This document shows positions 9,781 to 19,055 of a DNA stretch of 64,000 nucleotides, piece by piece (position 1 is the first letter of the stretch; each line of letters opens with the position of its first letter). Source of the DNA: Trichomonas vaginalis G3 (Eukaryota > Parabasalia > Trichomonadida > Trichomonadidae); assembly GCF_026262505.1 (NCBI RefSeq), contig NC_067208.1:5279962-5343961 (forward strand). Reading direction: 5' to 3'. Position numbers and translations under genes: made by a program. The notes under the pieces are model-generated. The model was given only the letters and a program-made list of their open reading frames with translations, searched no databases and was not told where the DNA came from.

Positions 9781-11922
9781 ATGCCCCATATAGAATGGAT
9801 AGAAAGTCTGCTAGAATAAAAGCAGGTTAGAAAGATATGGTTGGAAAGTTTCGAAGAATTTTAAATATAGGAAGGAAGACCCATAAAAGTCTATGACAAA
9901 CTGTCTGGTCTTCGCTATGAAATGGACTTGGAAACAGCGCGCGCCAATTATCCAAACAGACTAGAGAGGTTAGAAGAAGAACGTCTTATGGACATGCCTT
10001 TCGATGTTTCTGAACCTCAAGTTGAAGGACACGACGGCTTTGCAGATTCTACTGGAAACACGCGAAACAATTGCATCCTTTGAGAAGGAAAAAGGAAAAG
10101 GTGAAGACAAACATGCTCCCATGGAAAGAACAAGATATGATATGAAAAGTACGTGAAGTTAGAAGTCAAATTACATCTGGTCGAACCTTTACAGTAACTT
10201 TGACGAAGGAAAGAACAAGAAGGTTCATGGGAGTACTTGCTGCCATACAAGACGGAAATAAGAAAGGATACAATCTCAGACTAACCGTAACAGATTTGGA
10301 CGGTCATATATACTATGCACATGGCAATGTCACAAAGCTGCAATGCTTCTTGACGCTTTCAAGACTACAAAGAGAGAACAAATGGTTGACTCCGACTCAG
10401 ACATTTTGAATGCAATTGAGGAATTGCAAGTGTAAAATTTGAATGGTACCAACCTAACCCTCAAGCAGTCAGACAACATGCTGGATACTTCCCGTTCATA
10501 AATAAGTCTGACATTGACTTGACAAGGTATGGAATTTACAATTCAATTGAAACAATTGTCAATGAACCTTGTATTCTTACATGTCTCAGGAACTCTGGTC
10601 TTGTTACAGATGAGAAGATGAAGTATCTTGAGTCATGTGTGAAGACAAGGTACATTCTCAGAGGTCAATTGGCAAAAGTTGCACCGTTGGCAAATGTCAA
10701 TATCCGAGTCAACATACCTACAGCTAAAGGTTCTTCACATGACGACTATGTTGTTGACAAAGACTTACCATGGTTGAAGATTGTAATTGTCCACAACCAC
10801 TTCATGTTGAACGAAAGTCTTACAAACCCATTGTTCGGAAAAGGCAAGTGCAACATTGTCAGAGCTGTAAACATTCTTTTCGAGAAAGGTTTGTTGGAAC
10901 CAATTCCAGATGACAAGCTGACAGAAACTTTTGTACCAAAAGACGAAACAAACTTTTCATTGTTAGCAAGACCAAAAGTTGTTCCAGACAAAGTTCTAGC
11001 ACAAAAGAAGTACACAGTTCCAAAAGGAGTTGGATTGTTCGGATACCAACCTGAACCAGAAGAACTTCCAATGAGGTTGCAAGAACTTCAAGATGCTATA
11101 AACAAACTTCCATTGAGACATCCAATTGACGTCAAATTGTATTGGAGAGCATCTGAGTTAGGTCAGAAGGTTTTATATGAAACAGGTTGCTTCGACGATG
11201 TTTATGAGATAGCAGGCGAAGTTTCTCAGAAGATAAGAGACTCACTTGAATTTCCACGAACTGGACCCATTGGTTGCGACAAGTTCGACTCAGATGAAAA
11301 GATATACTATGTCGACCTTAACGCTGCGTACATGAGGTTCGTCCAATATATCCCGACTGGAATTCCAAACGAAGACGGTGAGTTCCCAGGAAGGAACTAT
11401 ACAGTTGGAAAAGTCATACAACAACTGTATGATATTAGGAAAGCTTCAAACCCCAAACTTGCAATGACACTCAAATTGCTTATGAATTCGACATGGGGAT
11501 ATTCCATTAAGAAACCTCAAAAGATGAAGAGTAAACACTATGAGAAGGTCGACAACTTTGTTGAAAGGTTCTCCCCTTTTGTTTTGAAATACGAATTTAC
11601 TCAAGGTCAAGGTGGCTTAGTAACCACAGTAAAACCTATTGTCGAACATTGGTCTTACCCTCAGTTCGCAAAGGCAGTCCTTGACAACTACAACAAATTC
11701 TTCTCCGAAGTTAAATCCAAAGTGAAGGTTTACTATGAGAACATCGATGCGCTCATGACGAACGAAGAAGGCTATAACAAACTCATTGAAATGGGAATGG
11801 TCGGTGAAAAGATGGGTCAATTCAAATTGGACAAAATTTTCACCGAAGTTCATGTCCTCTCCAAGCGTAAGTACTGGGGCATACTTGAAGACGGCACAGA
11901 AATAAAACATTGCATGAAATAA
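9781..11922 (+). pseudogene. PolB-like protein of element A (broken)
   Basis: The region begins MPHIEWIESLLE. The long open part (10519-11922) has an N-terminal domain shared with the element C polymerase (EPCILTCLRNSG then VIVHNHFMLNESL). It continues directly to polymerase-like motifs YYVDLNAAYMRF (motif A, about residue 263) and LKLLMNSTWGYS (motif B, about residue 318), then GEKMGQFKLDKIFTEV near the end. No 3'-5' exonuclease block like that of element C lies between the N-terminal domain and motif A. It probably belongs to a divergent protein-primed PolB lineage that replicates the element. Broken element gene. Confidence 0.65.
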
Positions 11923-11929
11923 AAAATTT

Positions 11930-12037
11930 TTATTCGAATTTGAATCGGACAGGTCGAGTTACACCATTCTTGGTCTCAAACTCATATATAACCTGTTTGT
12001 CTGTATTTTCGTCGACTATGGCACGAGACACGAACAT
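11930..12037 (-). CDS. Very small ORF, 35 aa
   Basis: Minus-strand ORF MFVSRAIVDENTDKQVIYEF... ending RPVRFKFE, convergent with the polymerase end and divergent from 12068. The alternating charged/beta pattern looks protein-like. Too short to assign; the call rests on its fit in the otherwise empty gap. Confidence 0.3.
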   Translation of the reverse strand: MFVSRAIVDENTDKQVIYEFETKNGVTRPVRFKFE

Positions 12038-12067
12038 TGACCAAACGGACAAAAAGTGTCATTTCGG

Positions 12068-12331
12068 ATGGTCCCGCAGCCAATCGCATTCGAGCACTTC
12101 GAAGAAGCCTTACGTTCCAAGGGAGAGGGTGTCTGGTGCAAGGCAGAGGTCATGAGACTCTACGAGCAGTACATCCTCAATGCCTGGGAGGACAAATCGT
12201 CCTTGGAATGGCAATTCTACCAACTCCTCTGGGACGACCTCCTACGCAACTGGGATGACGAAAGAGTCCAATTCAGAGGTCAGGAACTACTTGTCCAAAT
12301 TATCCTTAATTTAAGCCGCTTACGCAACTAA
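12068..12331 (+). CDS. Unknown 87-aa acidic helical protein
   Basis: It starts at the first ATG of the frame (MVPQPIAFEHFEEALRSKGE); an upstream GTG is unlikely as a start in this host. The protein is rich in W, L, E and D (WEDKSSLEWQFYQLLWDDLL) and predicted helical. Base use here is more GC-rich than in the surrounding genes, as it is through 15422. No family recognised. Confidence 0.5.
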   Translation: MVPQPIAFEHFEEALRSKGEGVWCKAEVMRLYEQYILNAWEDKSSLEWQFYQLLWDDLLRNWDDERVQFRGQELLVQIILNLSRLRN

Positions 12332-12380
12332 AAACTTAAATTTACTCGGGGTTTCCCCCTAAAATAAAATTTTTTTACTC

Positions 12381-13085
12381 TTAGAACCACTCGAGGTTCT
12401 CCTTACGGTTGTTGAGCTTGTCACCGTCAATGTGTCTGACCTTCGTCCTCTTGTTTGGATTTGGAACCCATTGAATTGCGACAAGCTTGCCCATGGAGAT
12501 TGAACCGTAATTCCGAAGGGTAAGGTTCAAGTGTCCCAAGTTGTTGAGAACTGGGGTAAGAACCTTGCCGGTCTCCTTGTTGCGGATTTGGTATGGGTAG
12601 GGTTGGGAAATTTCGTAAGTGTCATCGGCAACAAGGGTTGCCCAAACTTCCTCTTCTTCGTGTTTCTCTTCTTCCTCTTCTTCCTCTTCCTCTTCTTCGT
12701 GTTTCTCTTCTTCCTCGACAATTCCTTCGGCAATTCTGTGTTCACGAAGTACGGTGTTGGAGGTTCTGTCCTTTCCGAGTACCTTCCAGATGGCGTCTAT
12801 CTCTTCGAAGAAACGGTAGATGAGTCTGGCAAGGTCTCGGTTCTCTCTCGCGTAAATGCGCAAGGTTTCCGTCAAATCGTTCAGGACTTTCTCATTGGAA
12901 GCTTGGTTCATGAGGAACTCACCTTTAAGTCCCTTCATCTCTTCCATAAGACTACTTTGGAGAGTCTTAACGGTGTTTGTCAGATGAGCTTTCAAATTCA
13001 AAATTTGAATTTGAACTGGGCGCTTGTCTGGCAACATTGAAAGGACATCTTCCATTGTGTTCGGCTTCGGTGCTTGTTCGGACAT
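12381..13085 (-). CDS. Coiled-coil protein with C-terminal HNH-type domain
   Basis: 234 aa. Residues 25-110 are helical/coiled-coil. An uninterrupted acidic run of mostly E with KH follows (about 125-147). The C-terminal 90 residues read YQIRNKETGKVLTP, GHLNLTLRNYG and VRHIDGDKLNNRKENLEW. The last segment is the H-x-D-G-D-x-x-N-N-R-x-x-N-L HNH/NUMOD-type motif of nucleases found in phage homing endonucleases. It may nick DNA or be a domesticated DNA-binding version. It is the first gene of a minus-strand run (12381-14402) with short gaps. Confidence 0.65.
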   Translation of the reverse strand: MSEQAPKPNTMEDVLSMLPDKRPVQIQILNLKAHLTNTVKTLQSSLMEEMKGLKGEFLMNQASNEKVLNDLTETLRIYARENRDLARLIYRFFEEIDAIWKVLGKDRTSNTVLREHRIAEGIVEEEEKHEEEEEEEEEEEKHEEEEVWATLVADDTYEISQPYPYQIRNKETGKVLTPVLNNLGHLNLTLRNYGSISMGKLVAIQWVPNPNKRTKVRHIDGDKLNNRKENLEWF

Positions 13086-13117
13086 CGAAAAAATGAAGTG
13101 GTTTGAGAATGACGGTT

Positions 13118-13702
13118 TTACTTCAAAAAGCTTGTTATGACGGTTAAGTCATACAACAAGTTTAAAATAATATCTTGTTCTTCTTCTGAACGTTTGTTGT
13201 CTCTTCCGATAAAAGTTTCGAACATGAGAACCAAAAAACGTTTTTTGAGATTGCGGAAGAGTTCAGGCAAACGTTCATATTCTGGATATGTTGGGAGCAG
13301 TTCAAAACATCTGAGCTGACTTTCGGACAAAATTGGGACAATGTCAGAAAATTCATCTTTGGTCGGACTGCTTGAAGGTAAGTCCCTTACATGTAAGTAG
13401 CTCTGGTAAAGTCTTCTCATTTCTGCTAACTTTTGGAGTATAGCTTCGTAGTTTAGAAGTTTTAATTTTAATTGTCTTATTCCACTCTTTACTTCTAAAC
13501 GGTAAGTATCCATGAGGTCAAGAGTAGCTTTGGTAGCTTTAAGTGGAGCTATTTGTTCCTTGACTTCTGCAATTTTGGTTGCAATTGTGGTTTGAGCTCC
13601 TTCAAGTTCGCCGTCTATGTCGTTCTCAACACCTTCAACCATAGCTTGAAACTCTTCATCGGTCCATTGAGTTTGGTGTGGGACGAATTTAACTTGCTTC
13701 AT
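13118..13702 (-). CDS. Unknown 194-aa coiled-coil protein
   Basis: An intact minus-strand ORF. Residues 20-100 are strongly helical with heptad-like leucine/isoleucine spacing (TTIATKIAEVKEQIAPLK, LRQLKLKLLNYEAILQKLAE in style). The C-terminal half is mixed (LPEYERLPELFRNLKKRF-like). It lies 32 bases upstream of the HNH gene on the same strand, so co-expression is likely. No family recognised. Confidence 0.5.
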   Translation of the reverse strand: MKQVKFVPHQTQWTDEEFQAMVEGVENDIDGELEGAQTTIATKIAEVKEQIAPLKATKATLDLMDTYRLEVKSGIRQLKLKLLNYEAILQKLAEMRRLYQSYLHVRDLPSSSPTKDEFSDIVPILSESQLRCFELLPTYPEYERLPELFRNLKKRFLVLMFETFIGRDNKRSEEEQDIILNLLYDLTVITSFLK

Positions 13703-13727
13703 TCAAAAAATGAAAAAAATGTTTTTA

Positions 13728-14012
13728 CTACTCAAAGCGTGCCATGTATATGGCTATAAGAAACTTACCAGAAGGCTTCTTCTTCACATGAGTCTTCGGC
13801 AACTTGAGAGTTCTTGTTGGAGTTGGGTCTGGAATTTCAATTCTCTCTCGAGCGCAACAACAGATGTCAGAATAACATTCCCCACTGTCTTTCTTGCCAC
13901 CATAAATTGTGTATTGACCGAACTTGCATTTGCAGGAAGACCGGTCAATACAAGGTTCACAGTTGAAATAGTTGTACACAAACCTGTTGAGTACGAGTGT
14001 GAGTAAAAACAT
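13728..14012 (-). CDS. Cysteine-rich small protein, 94 aa
   Basis: The N-terminus is hydrophobic (MFLLTLVLNRFVYNYF), possibly a signal or anchor. A cysteine-rich block follows (CEPC, SSCKCKFG, ECYSDICCC) with about nine Cys in 40 residues, then a basic proline-containing tail. This resembles a secreted or envelope-type disulfide or zinc-binding peptide. Function unknown; the position is in the same minus-strand run as the HNH gene. Confidence 0.45.
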   Translation of the reverse strand: MFLLTLVLNRFVYNYFNCEPCIDRSSCKCKFGQYTIYGGKKDSGECYSDICCCARERIEIPDPTPTRTLKLPKTHVKKKPSGKFLIAIYMARFE

Positions 14013-14039
14013 AAAAAAAGTGAAGTTAAAATGAGATGT

Positions 14040-14402
14040 TTACTGAATTGGTTGGATGTCGCCTTCTGAGGTTATGAAGAACGGCTGTCCAGAGTAGTGA
14101 AGTAGTGCTCTGAGAATTTGTGTAATTCGTGGAATTGGGCTCTCACGATATGGAAGTAGTATCCAAGGACGTTTCATGAAGAACTTCAAGAGGGCTTCTT
14201 TCTTCACATCCTTAATATCATCGAATGCAGTGCCTTCTGGAACTTGAATTGCAACACCTGTTTCAATTTCCAACTTTAAGACACTATTCTTGGACAACCA
14301 GAAGCCAATGGACTTGCTTGGTTTGCACTTGCTGAGATATTCCTTCACGGTTTCATTTACCTCAATTAGATAAATTGCTTCGTCTAAGGGGTCAAGCTCC
14401 AT
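14040..14402 (-). CDS. Unknown 120-aa protein, conserved between elements A and B
   Basis: MELDPLDEAIYLIEVNETV... with a conserved core GFWLSKNSVLKLEIETGV and RPWILLPYRESPIPRITQIL. A decayed paralogue lies at 25549-25907. In both places the gene starts beside a 21/22-bp tandem array and faces away from an ORF beginning MSDVPP. That conserved divergent layout suggests shared regulation through the array. No family recognised. Confidence 0.6.
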   Translation of the reverse strand: MELDPLDEAIYLIEVNETVKEYLSKCKPSKSIGFWLSKNSVLKLEIETGVAIQVPEGTAFDDIKDVKKEALLKFFMKRPWILLPYRESPIPRITQILRALLHYSGQPFFITSEGDIQPIQ

Positions 14403-14403
14403 A

Positions 14404-14778
14404 CTGAGTCAGTACAATATTGTACTTTTTCAAGACAATGTTGTACTTTTTCAAGACAATGTTGTACTTTTTCAAGACAATGTTGTACTTTTTCAAGACA
14501 ATGTTGTACTTTTTCAGAACAATGTTGTATAAATTCAGTACAATGTCTCTCAAATTTGAGTACGGCTGTACTTTTTCAGAACAAGTCTTGAACTTTTTCA
14601 GAACAATGTTGTACTTTTTCAGAACAATGTTGTACTTTTTCAGAACAATGTTGTACTTTTTCAAGACAATGTTGTACTTTTTCAAGACAATGTTGTACTT
14701 TTTCAAGACAATATTGTACTTTTTCAAGACAATATTGTACTTTTTCAAGACAATATTATATTGTTTCAGAACAAAGAC
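14404..14778. repeat. 21-bp tandem array in a divergent promoter
   Basis: Repeats of GTTGTACTTTTTCAAGACAA (plus one T) with a CAGAACAA variant, interrupted once near 14530-14590. It fills the whole space between the divergent genes at 14402 (minus) and 14796 (plus). The unit equals about two DNA helical turns. Reading frames through it (KYNIVLK or YFFKTML repeats) are by-products of a period divisible by three. Confidence 0.85.
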
Positions 14779-14795
14779 GGTTAAGACACAAACGA

Positions 14796-15422
14796 ATGTC
14801 CGACGTCCCACCTACTGAACCCGTTCCACAGCCAGAAGAACAGCATGCTCCAGCACCACAACAGGTTCCACCTCCACAAGGCTCCCCACAGCAACCTCAG
14901 TTCCAACAAGGACCTCCGAATTACTACCAATTTCCACCTCAAGGTTACTACCCACCACAAGGCTTTCCAAACTACCCACCACAAGGCTTTCCAAACTACC
15001 CTCCTCAACCCATGCCTTACTTCCCTAACCCTTGGATGTTCATGTCAAACCCTCCACCCCAATTCAAATTCCAATCTCAGTCCAAGAGAGACCAAGAGTT
15101 CGAAGAAGGTCTGAACCGTTTACGCAAAGAGTATGCCACAGCCCCTATGGAAGAAGACAGGCTCTCACTCTCTTCCCTCAAATCGACCGATTCGACTCGT
15201 ACCACAGATTCGGTTCGTGACCGTGAAGACTACCTCAAGCAGTCTGAGAGACTCTTCATCCTACAACCATTTACAACTGGAGCTCTCAAGAACATGCGCA
15301 ATTACGAAGGTCAGACACCAGCTGGAGACCGTAAAACAGACGTACTCGCAAGAGCAGTCCAACTGGTCAAGACAAAGACCGAGATAGTCGACTTCATTCT
15401 TGCAGCTTGCCCATACAAGTAA
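14796..15422 (+). CDS. P/Q/Y-rich protein with conserved MSDVPP start
   Basis: 208 aa. Residues 1-95 are proline/glutamine/tyrosine-rich with QGFPNYPP repeats, probably disordered. Residues 100-208 are charged and helical (KRDQEFEEGLNRLRKEYAT, then DVLARAVQLVKTKTEIVDFI). The leader CACAAACGAATGTCCGACGT recurs at 26311, 26337 and 30554, each time after a tandem array. Function unknown; it could be a scaffold or virion protein. The start is fixed by the conserved leader. Confidence 0.6.
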   Translation: MSDVPPTEPVPQPEEQHAPAPQQVPPPQGSPQQPQFQQGPPNYYQFPPQGYYPPQGFPNYPPQGFPNYPPQPMPYFPNPWMFMSNPPPQFKFQSQSKRDQEFEEGLNRLRKEYATAPMEEDRLSLSSLKSTDSTRTTDSVRDREDYLKQSERLFILQPFTTGALKNMRNYEGQTPAGDRKTDVLARAVQLVKTKTEIVDFILAACPYK

Positions 15423-15450
15423 AAAAATAAACAATTACGAGTTAAACTTT

Positions 15451-15549
15451 TTATTCTTTCTTTTCTGAGTTGTTTAGAGCTGGTTTCTCTTGTAGAAACC
15501 TTTCGTACTCTTCCATGGTCATGTAATTGCGAATTTGGTACGCAATTCC
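15451..15549 (-). CDS. C-terminal end of an unknown protein, cut by the gap
   Basis: Minus-strand frame reading GIAYQIRNYMTMEEYERFLQ and ending NNSEKKE. The upstream part lies in the N gap. Nothing can be said about its family. Confidence 0.35.
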   Translation of the reverse strand, partial: GIAYQIRNYMTMEEYERFLQEKPALNNSEKKE

Positions 15550-15649
15550 NNNNNNNNNNNNNNNNNNNNNNNNNNNNNNNNNNNNNNNNNNNNNNNNNNN
15601 NNNNNNNNNNNNNNNNNNNNNNNNNNNNNNNNNNNNNNNNNNNNNNNNN
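15550..15649. other. Assembly gap of exactly 100 N
   Basis: One hundred N bases, the usual placeholder for a gap of unknown size. It lies at the edge of a 25-bp tandem array, where assemblers commonly fail. Confidence 0.95.
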
Positions 15650-17144
15650 CGACTTCTTTGTAAAGACTTTTGTGAGACTTCTTTGTAAAAGACTTTTGTT
15701 GAGACTTCTTTGTAAAGACTTTGTTGAAGACTTCTTTGTAAAGACTTTGTTGAGAACTTCTTTGTAAAGACTTTGTTGAGACTTCTTTGTAAAGACTTTG
15801 TTGAGACTTCTTGTGTAAAGACTTTGTTGAGACTTCTTTGTAAAGACTTTGTTGAGACTTCTTTGTAAAGACTTTGTTGAGACTTCTTTGTAAAGACTTG
15901 TTTGAGACTTCTTTGTAAAGACTTTTTGAGATTCTTTGTAAAGACTTTGTTTGAGACTTCTTTGTAAAGACTTTGTTGAGACTTCTTTGTAAAGACTTTG
16001 TTGAGACTTCCTTTGTAAAGACTTTGTTGAGACTTCTTTGTAAAGACTTTGTTGAGACTTCTTTGTAAAGACTTTGTTGAGACTTCTTTGTAAGACTTTG
16101 TTGAGACTTCTTTGTAAAAGACTTTGTTGAGACTTCTTTGTAAAGACTTTGTTGAGACTTCTTTGTAAAGACTTTGTTGAGACTTCTTTGTAAAGACTTT
16201 GTTTGAGACTTCTTTGTAAAAGACTTTTGTGAAGACTTTCTTTGTAAAAGACTTTGTTGAGACTTCTTTGTAAAGACTTTGTTTGAGACTTCTTTGTAAA
16301 GACTTTGTTGAGACTTCTTTGTAAAGACTTTGTTGAGACTTCTTTGTAAAGACTTTGTTGAGACTTCTTTGTAAAGACTTTGTTGAAGACTTTTCTTTGT
16401 AAGACTTTGTTGAGACTTCTTTGTAAAGACTTTGTTGAGACTTCTTTGTAAAGACTTTGTTGAGACTTCTTTGTAAAGACTTTGTTGAGACTTCTTTGTA
16501 AAGACTTTGTAAAGTTCTTCATCGTAAAGACTTTGTTGAGACTTCTTTGTAAAGACTTTGTTGAGACTTCTTTGTAAAGACTTTGTTGAGACTTCTTTGT
16601 AAAGACTTTGTTGAGACTTCTTTGTAAAGACTTTGTTGAGACTTCTTTGTAAAGACTTTGTTGAGACTTCTTTGTAAAGACTTTGTTGAGACTTCTTTGT
16701 AAAGACTTTTGTTGAGACTTCTTTGTAAAGACTTTGTTGAGACTTCTTTGTAAAAGACTTTGTTGAGACTTCTTTGTAAAGACTTTTGTTGAGACTTCTT
16801 TGTAAAGACTTTGTTGAGACTTTCTTTGTAAAGACTTTGTTGAGACTTCTTTGTAAAGACTTTGTTGAGACTTCTTTGTAAAGACTTTGTTGAGACTTCT
16901 TTGTAAAGACTTTGTTGAGACTTCTTTGTAAAGACTTTTGTGATCGTAGATCTCTTTGTAAAGACTTTGTTGAGACTTCTTTGTAAAGACTTTGTTGAGA
17001 CTTCTTTGTAAAGACTTGTTGAGACTTTCTTTGTAAAGACTTTGTTGAGACTTCTTTGTAAAGACTTTGTTGAGACTTCTTTGTAAAGACTTTGTTGAGA
17101 CTTCTTTGTAAAGACTTTGTTGAGACTTCTTTGTAAAGACTTTG
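15650..17144 (-). repeat. 25-bp tandem array (about 60 units)
   Basis: The unit on the minus strand is GTCTTTACAAAGAAGTCTCA plus ACAAA, with scattered one-base length variants. Because 25 is not divisible by three and the unit lacks stops on this strand, all three minus-strand frames stay open and encode rotations of the same 25-residue repeat. The same unit, in the other orientation, starts at 20394. Confidence 0.9.
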
Positions 17145-17273
17145 TCCTCTAACCATCTCATAACGGTTTCCAAACCACTTTTATCGGATGTAAAGTAAAA
17201 GCATGGATGGTTATGTAAAACGTCTAAAGTTTCTAAAGAGTCTCTCAAAGTATATTTTCTTTGAACGCCCGTA
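17145..17273 (-). pseudogene. Fragment of a Dam-type methylase gene, element B
   Basis: Minus-strand sequence LRDSLETLDVLHNHPCFYFT continuing to MRWLED is almost identical to the C-terminal half of the methylase in element A. The 25-bp array adjoins it directly. Fossil remnant. Confidence 0.75.
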
Positions 17274-17371
17274 ACTTTGAGAAGCGACGATAGACCCTTA
17301 CTTGTCCGGACATAGTTCTACTATTTTGAGTCCTCTACAAACAAGTCAACAGCAACGACTTTCAAAAATTT

Positions 17372-17430
17372 TTAGGGCTAGAAGGCACGAAGTGCCTGGA
17401 AGCCCCAATACCTTTTTTTTTTTTTTTTTA
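17372..17430. repeat. Terminal repeat, left end of element B
   Basis: The complement reads GGTATTGGGGCTTCCAGGCA and then the GGCAC-TTC-GTGCC hairpin, preceded by a tract of 18 A. The adjacent host bases TCATT (complement of 17431-17435) form a candidate target duplication with 40872-40876. Confidence 0.8.
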
Positions 17431-18067
17431 ATGATGAGTATGTTACGTTGCATTGATTTGCCGCTTCTGTAAGATATATTCCTGGTTGAGAAATTGCTTC
17501 ACAGAAACTTGTGTTGATTGATTTAACTTCAATATTTCCTTTATCAAGAAAATTTGTATAAGATTTTTTAAATTTCCGCATTCATTAAAAGAACTTCTAA
17601 AGATAATTTTTATTATTATTTGAATTTCTAATTATGTAAACATATGAATGATGTCCTCTATCAGAGTTTGTTTTTGATTTGTAGCCACATGTTCGGTATT
17701 GGACAATAGAACTATCACAATTAAAGTAGATAGATCCACCATTTGCAATACTACTGCAGTTAGTAAATGAACAATCTGAGTTAAGAAACTTTTTCTCCCA
17801 AGAATTAAAATAAATGGCACTCTTAGTTGTAATATCAATGAACAAACATTTATATAAGAAACATTCATCATTTGTTGATGTCGCTTCCACGTTTGTACCT
17901 TGAATTGGTTCTGAATTAGGTGGAGTATTGTAAAAGAGTTCCCAAACATCAGCAGGTGATTGATCAAAGTGTAAATTATTCATAGTTGATATGTGTTTTT
18001 GGACTATATTTTGAAAATTGCTATTTAATTTCATTGTTTTCAACAATAATATCATAAAACACCACAT
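17431..18067 (-). pseudogene. Pmp-like surface protein gene, 5' part (host), cut by element B
   Basis: Minus-strand sequence starting MWCFMILLLKTMKLNSNFQN. It has a short hydrophobic N-terminus that may be part of a signal peptide. DVWELFYNTPPNSEPIQGTN, FLNSDCSFTNCSS, NGGSIYFNCDSSIVQ and CNVTYSS follow. F-NCS and GGSI motifs are typical of Pmp-like adhesin families. The reading stops at NNKNYL and resumes in another frame, where about three bases are lost relative to copy 1 (2260-3203). After NVTYSS the element B tip begins; host sequence continuing the same protein is found at 40872. It is a host gene destroyed by insertion. Confidence 0.6.
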
Positions 18068-18703
18068 TGTAAAAAAGTGTCAATTAATTTGATTAGAGTT
18101 TATGAAAATAAAAATTCTTTTTTCAATTCAAAATTTTTGGAATCGAATTATGTAAAATTCGATTCCAAAAATTTTGAAGATCAAAAGAATCAGTTCTTTT
18201 TCACTTTTTCAATTTGTGAAGTATTCAAAATAAAAACGAAAAATTTTATTGAAAAAGTGCGTAAAGTGTAATAAACAGAAATTCATCAAAAGTGACAGCT
18301 CTCAATTTTTTGACATTTGTAAATTCTAAATTGAATGAGAAAAATGAAATAATACTAAGCATAATACAATATTCTAGATTTAATTATAATTAGGAAAAAG
18401 TTAGTTTTGAGAGGACTTTTCATAGGCATATAGAATGAAATCTTCTGAAAAATAATATCACATAAACTCATATTATTTTCTAATATATAACTATTTTATA
18501 TAAAAATCAAATTCAATGATCTTAAAAGCGAAGGATAACCCTCAAAATTTACGAATATAATGAGTGGGAATATAATGCTTCTCTATCATAAAACCATATG
18601 AAATATCAATTTTTGCTTTACGCCTAATTTTTGACGACAATTAGCAAAAAATGTTAAATGTTAACACTCAGTCCATTTGAATATGAAAAATAATTTGACT
18701 TTG
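18068..18703. other. AT-rich host DNA upstream of the Pmp-like gene
   Basis: AT-rich, no convincing gene. It contains a local inverted repeat around TCGAATTATGTAAAATTCGA (18141-18160). It should include the promoter of the minus-strand Pmp-like gene, but I cannot place an initiator with confidence. Confidence 0.45.
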
Positions 18704-18998
18704 ATTAAATGTTTTTATTTATCATGCAATTCTTCTTGCGACCAAAGATTTGAATAAAAGTTCAAAAAATAAGATAGCTTAAAAAATAATATACGGTATG
18801 GTTTACTAATAGATGAATAGTATATAAATTCTATTAAAATGGATTTATCCAAAAAAATATATAAAATTTGATCATAAATAAAATCGTTTTAAATTACTTC
18901 TTCATTTAAATTATAACAATTATTTTTGATTTTATATTTTTTGGATCATCAAATCTTTGGTCGCAAGAAGAATTGCATGATAAATAAAAACATTTAAT
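18704..18998. repeat. MITE-like inverted repeat, 50-bp perfect arms
   Basis: Arms 18704-18753 and 18949-18998 are exact reverse complements and enclose about 195 bp of AT-rich sequence without a gene. TA occurs at both outer ends, compatible with a Tc1/mariner-type non-autonomous element. A fold-back rearrangement at the edge of the element fragment that follows is an alternative. Confidence 0.55.
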
Positions 18999-19009
18999 AG
19001 TACAGTATA

Positions 19010-19055
19010 CATTGTGCGTCGCCTGTAGCCTACAGCTACAGTCACCGACACAATG
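19010..19055. repeat. Hairpin at the edge of fragment D
   Basis: CATTGTG pairs with CACAATG, and the inner arms CTGTAGC and GCTACAG pair around a 5-base loop. It lies at the point where Maverick coding sequence starts and could be the tip of that element. Confidence 0.5.

Larger units (their letters stand above)
3563..15549. mobile_element. Element A: Maverick/Polinton, left end present, right end lost at a gap
   Basis: It starts with a poly(A) tract and the tip GGTAGTGGGGCTTCCAGGCA, the same terminal family as at 17412 and 40860. Contents in order: Dam-type methylase, small membrane protein, small virion-like proteins, minor-capsid-like gene, phage-like fibre, integrase, PolB-like gene, HNH protein, coiled-coil protein and a P/Q-rich protein. 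No major capsid, penton or packaging ATPase is visible before the 100-N gap, so part of the element is probably missing. The element is broken: several of its larger genes are interrupted, while many small ones remain open, which suggests a fairly young insertion. Confidence 0.85.
15650..17430. mobile_element. Element B, left-end segment (now inverted)
   Basis: Read on the minus strand from 17430: a poly(A) tip, the GGTATTGGGGCTTCC terminal repeat, a methylase fragment and a 25-bp array. The flanking bases AATGA (17431-17435, TCATT on the other strand) match TCATT beside the right end of B at 40872-40876. This segment therefore belongs with 20394-40871 and is in the opposite orientation here. 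Confidence 0.65.

Noticed and set aside
12531-13040. Plus-strand ORF with a phenylalanine/leucine run opposite the HNH gene
   Set aside because: Antisense shadow: the F/L run is the complement of the acidic GAA/GAG run of the minus-strand protein, which has recognisable HNH residues.
14392-14818. ORFs on both strands through the 21-bp array (KYNIVLK and YFFKTML repeats)
   Set aside because: The period is divisible by three and the unit has no stop, so open frames are automatic; the array lies in a divergent promoter.
15311-17248. Very long minus-strand ORFs (645 and 545 residues) through the array and the N gap
   Set aside because: They run across 100 undetermined bases and are open only because the 25-bp unit lacks stops in every frame; I annotate the array, not proteins.
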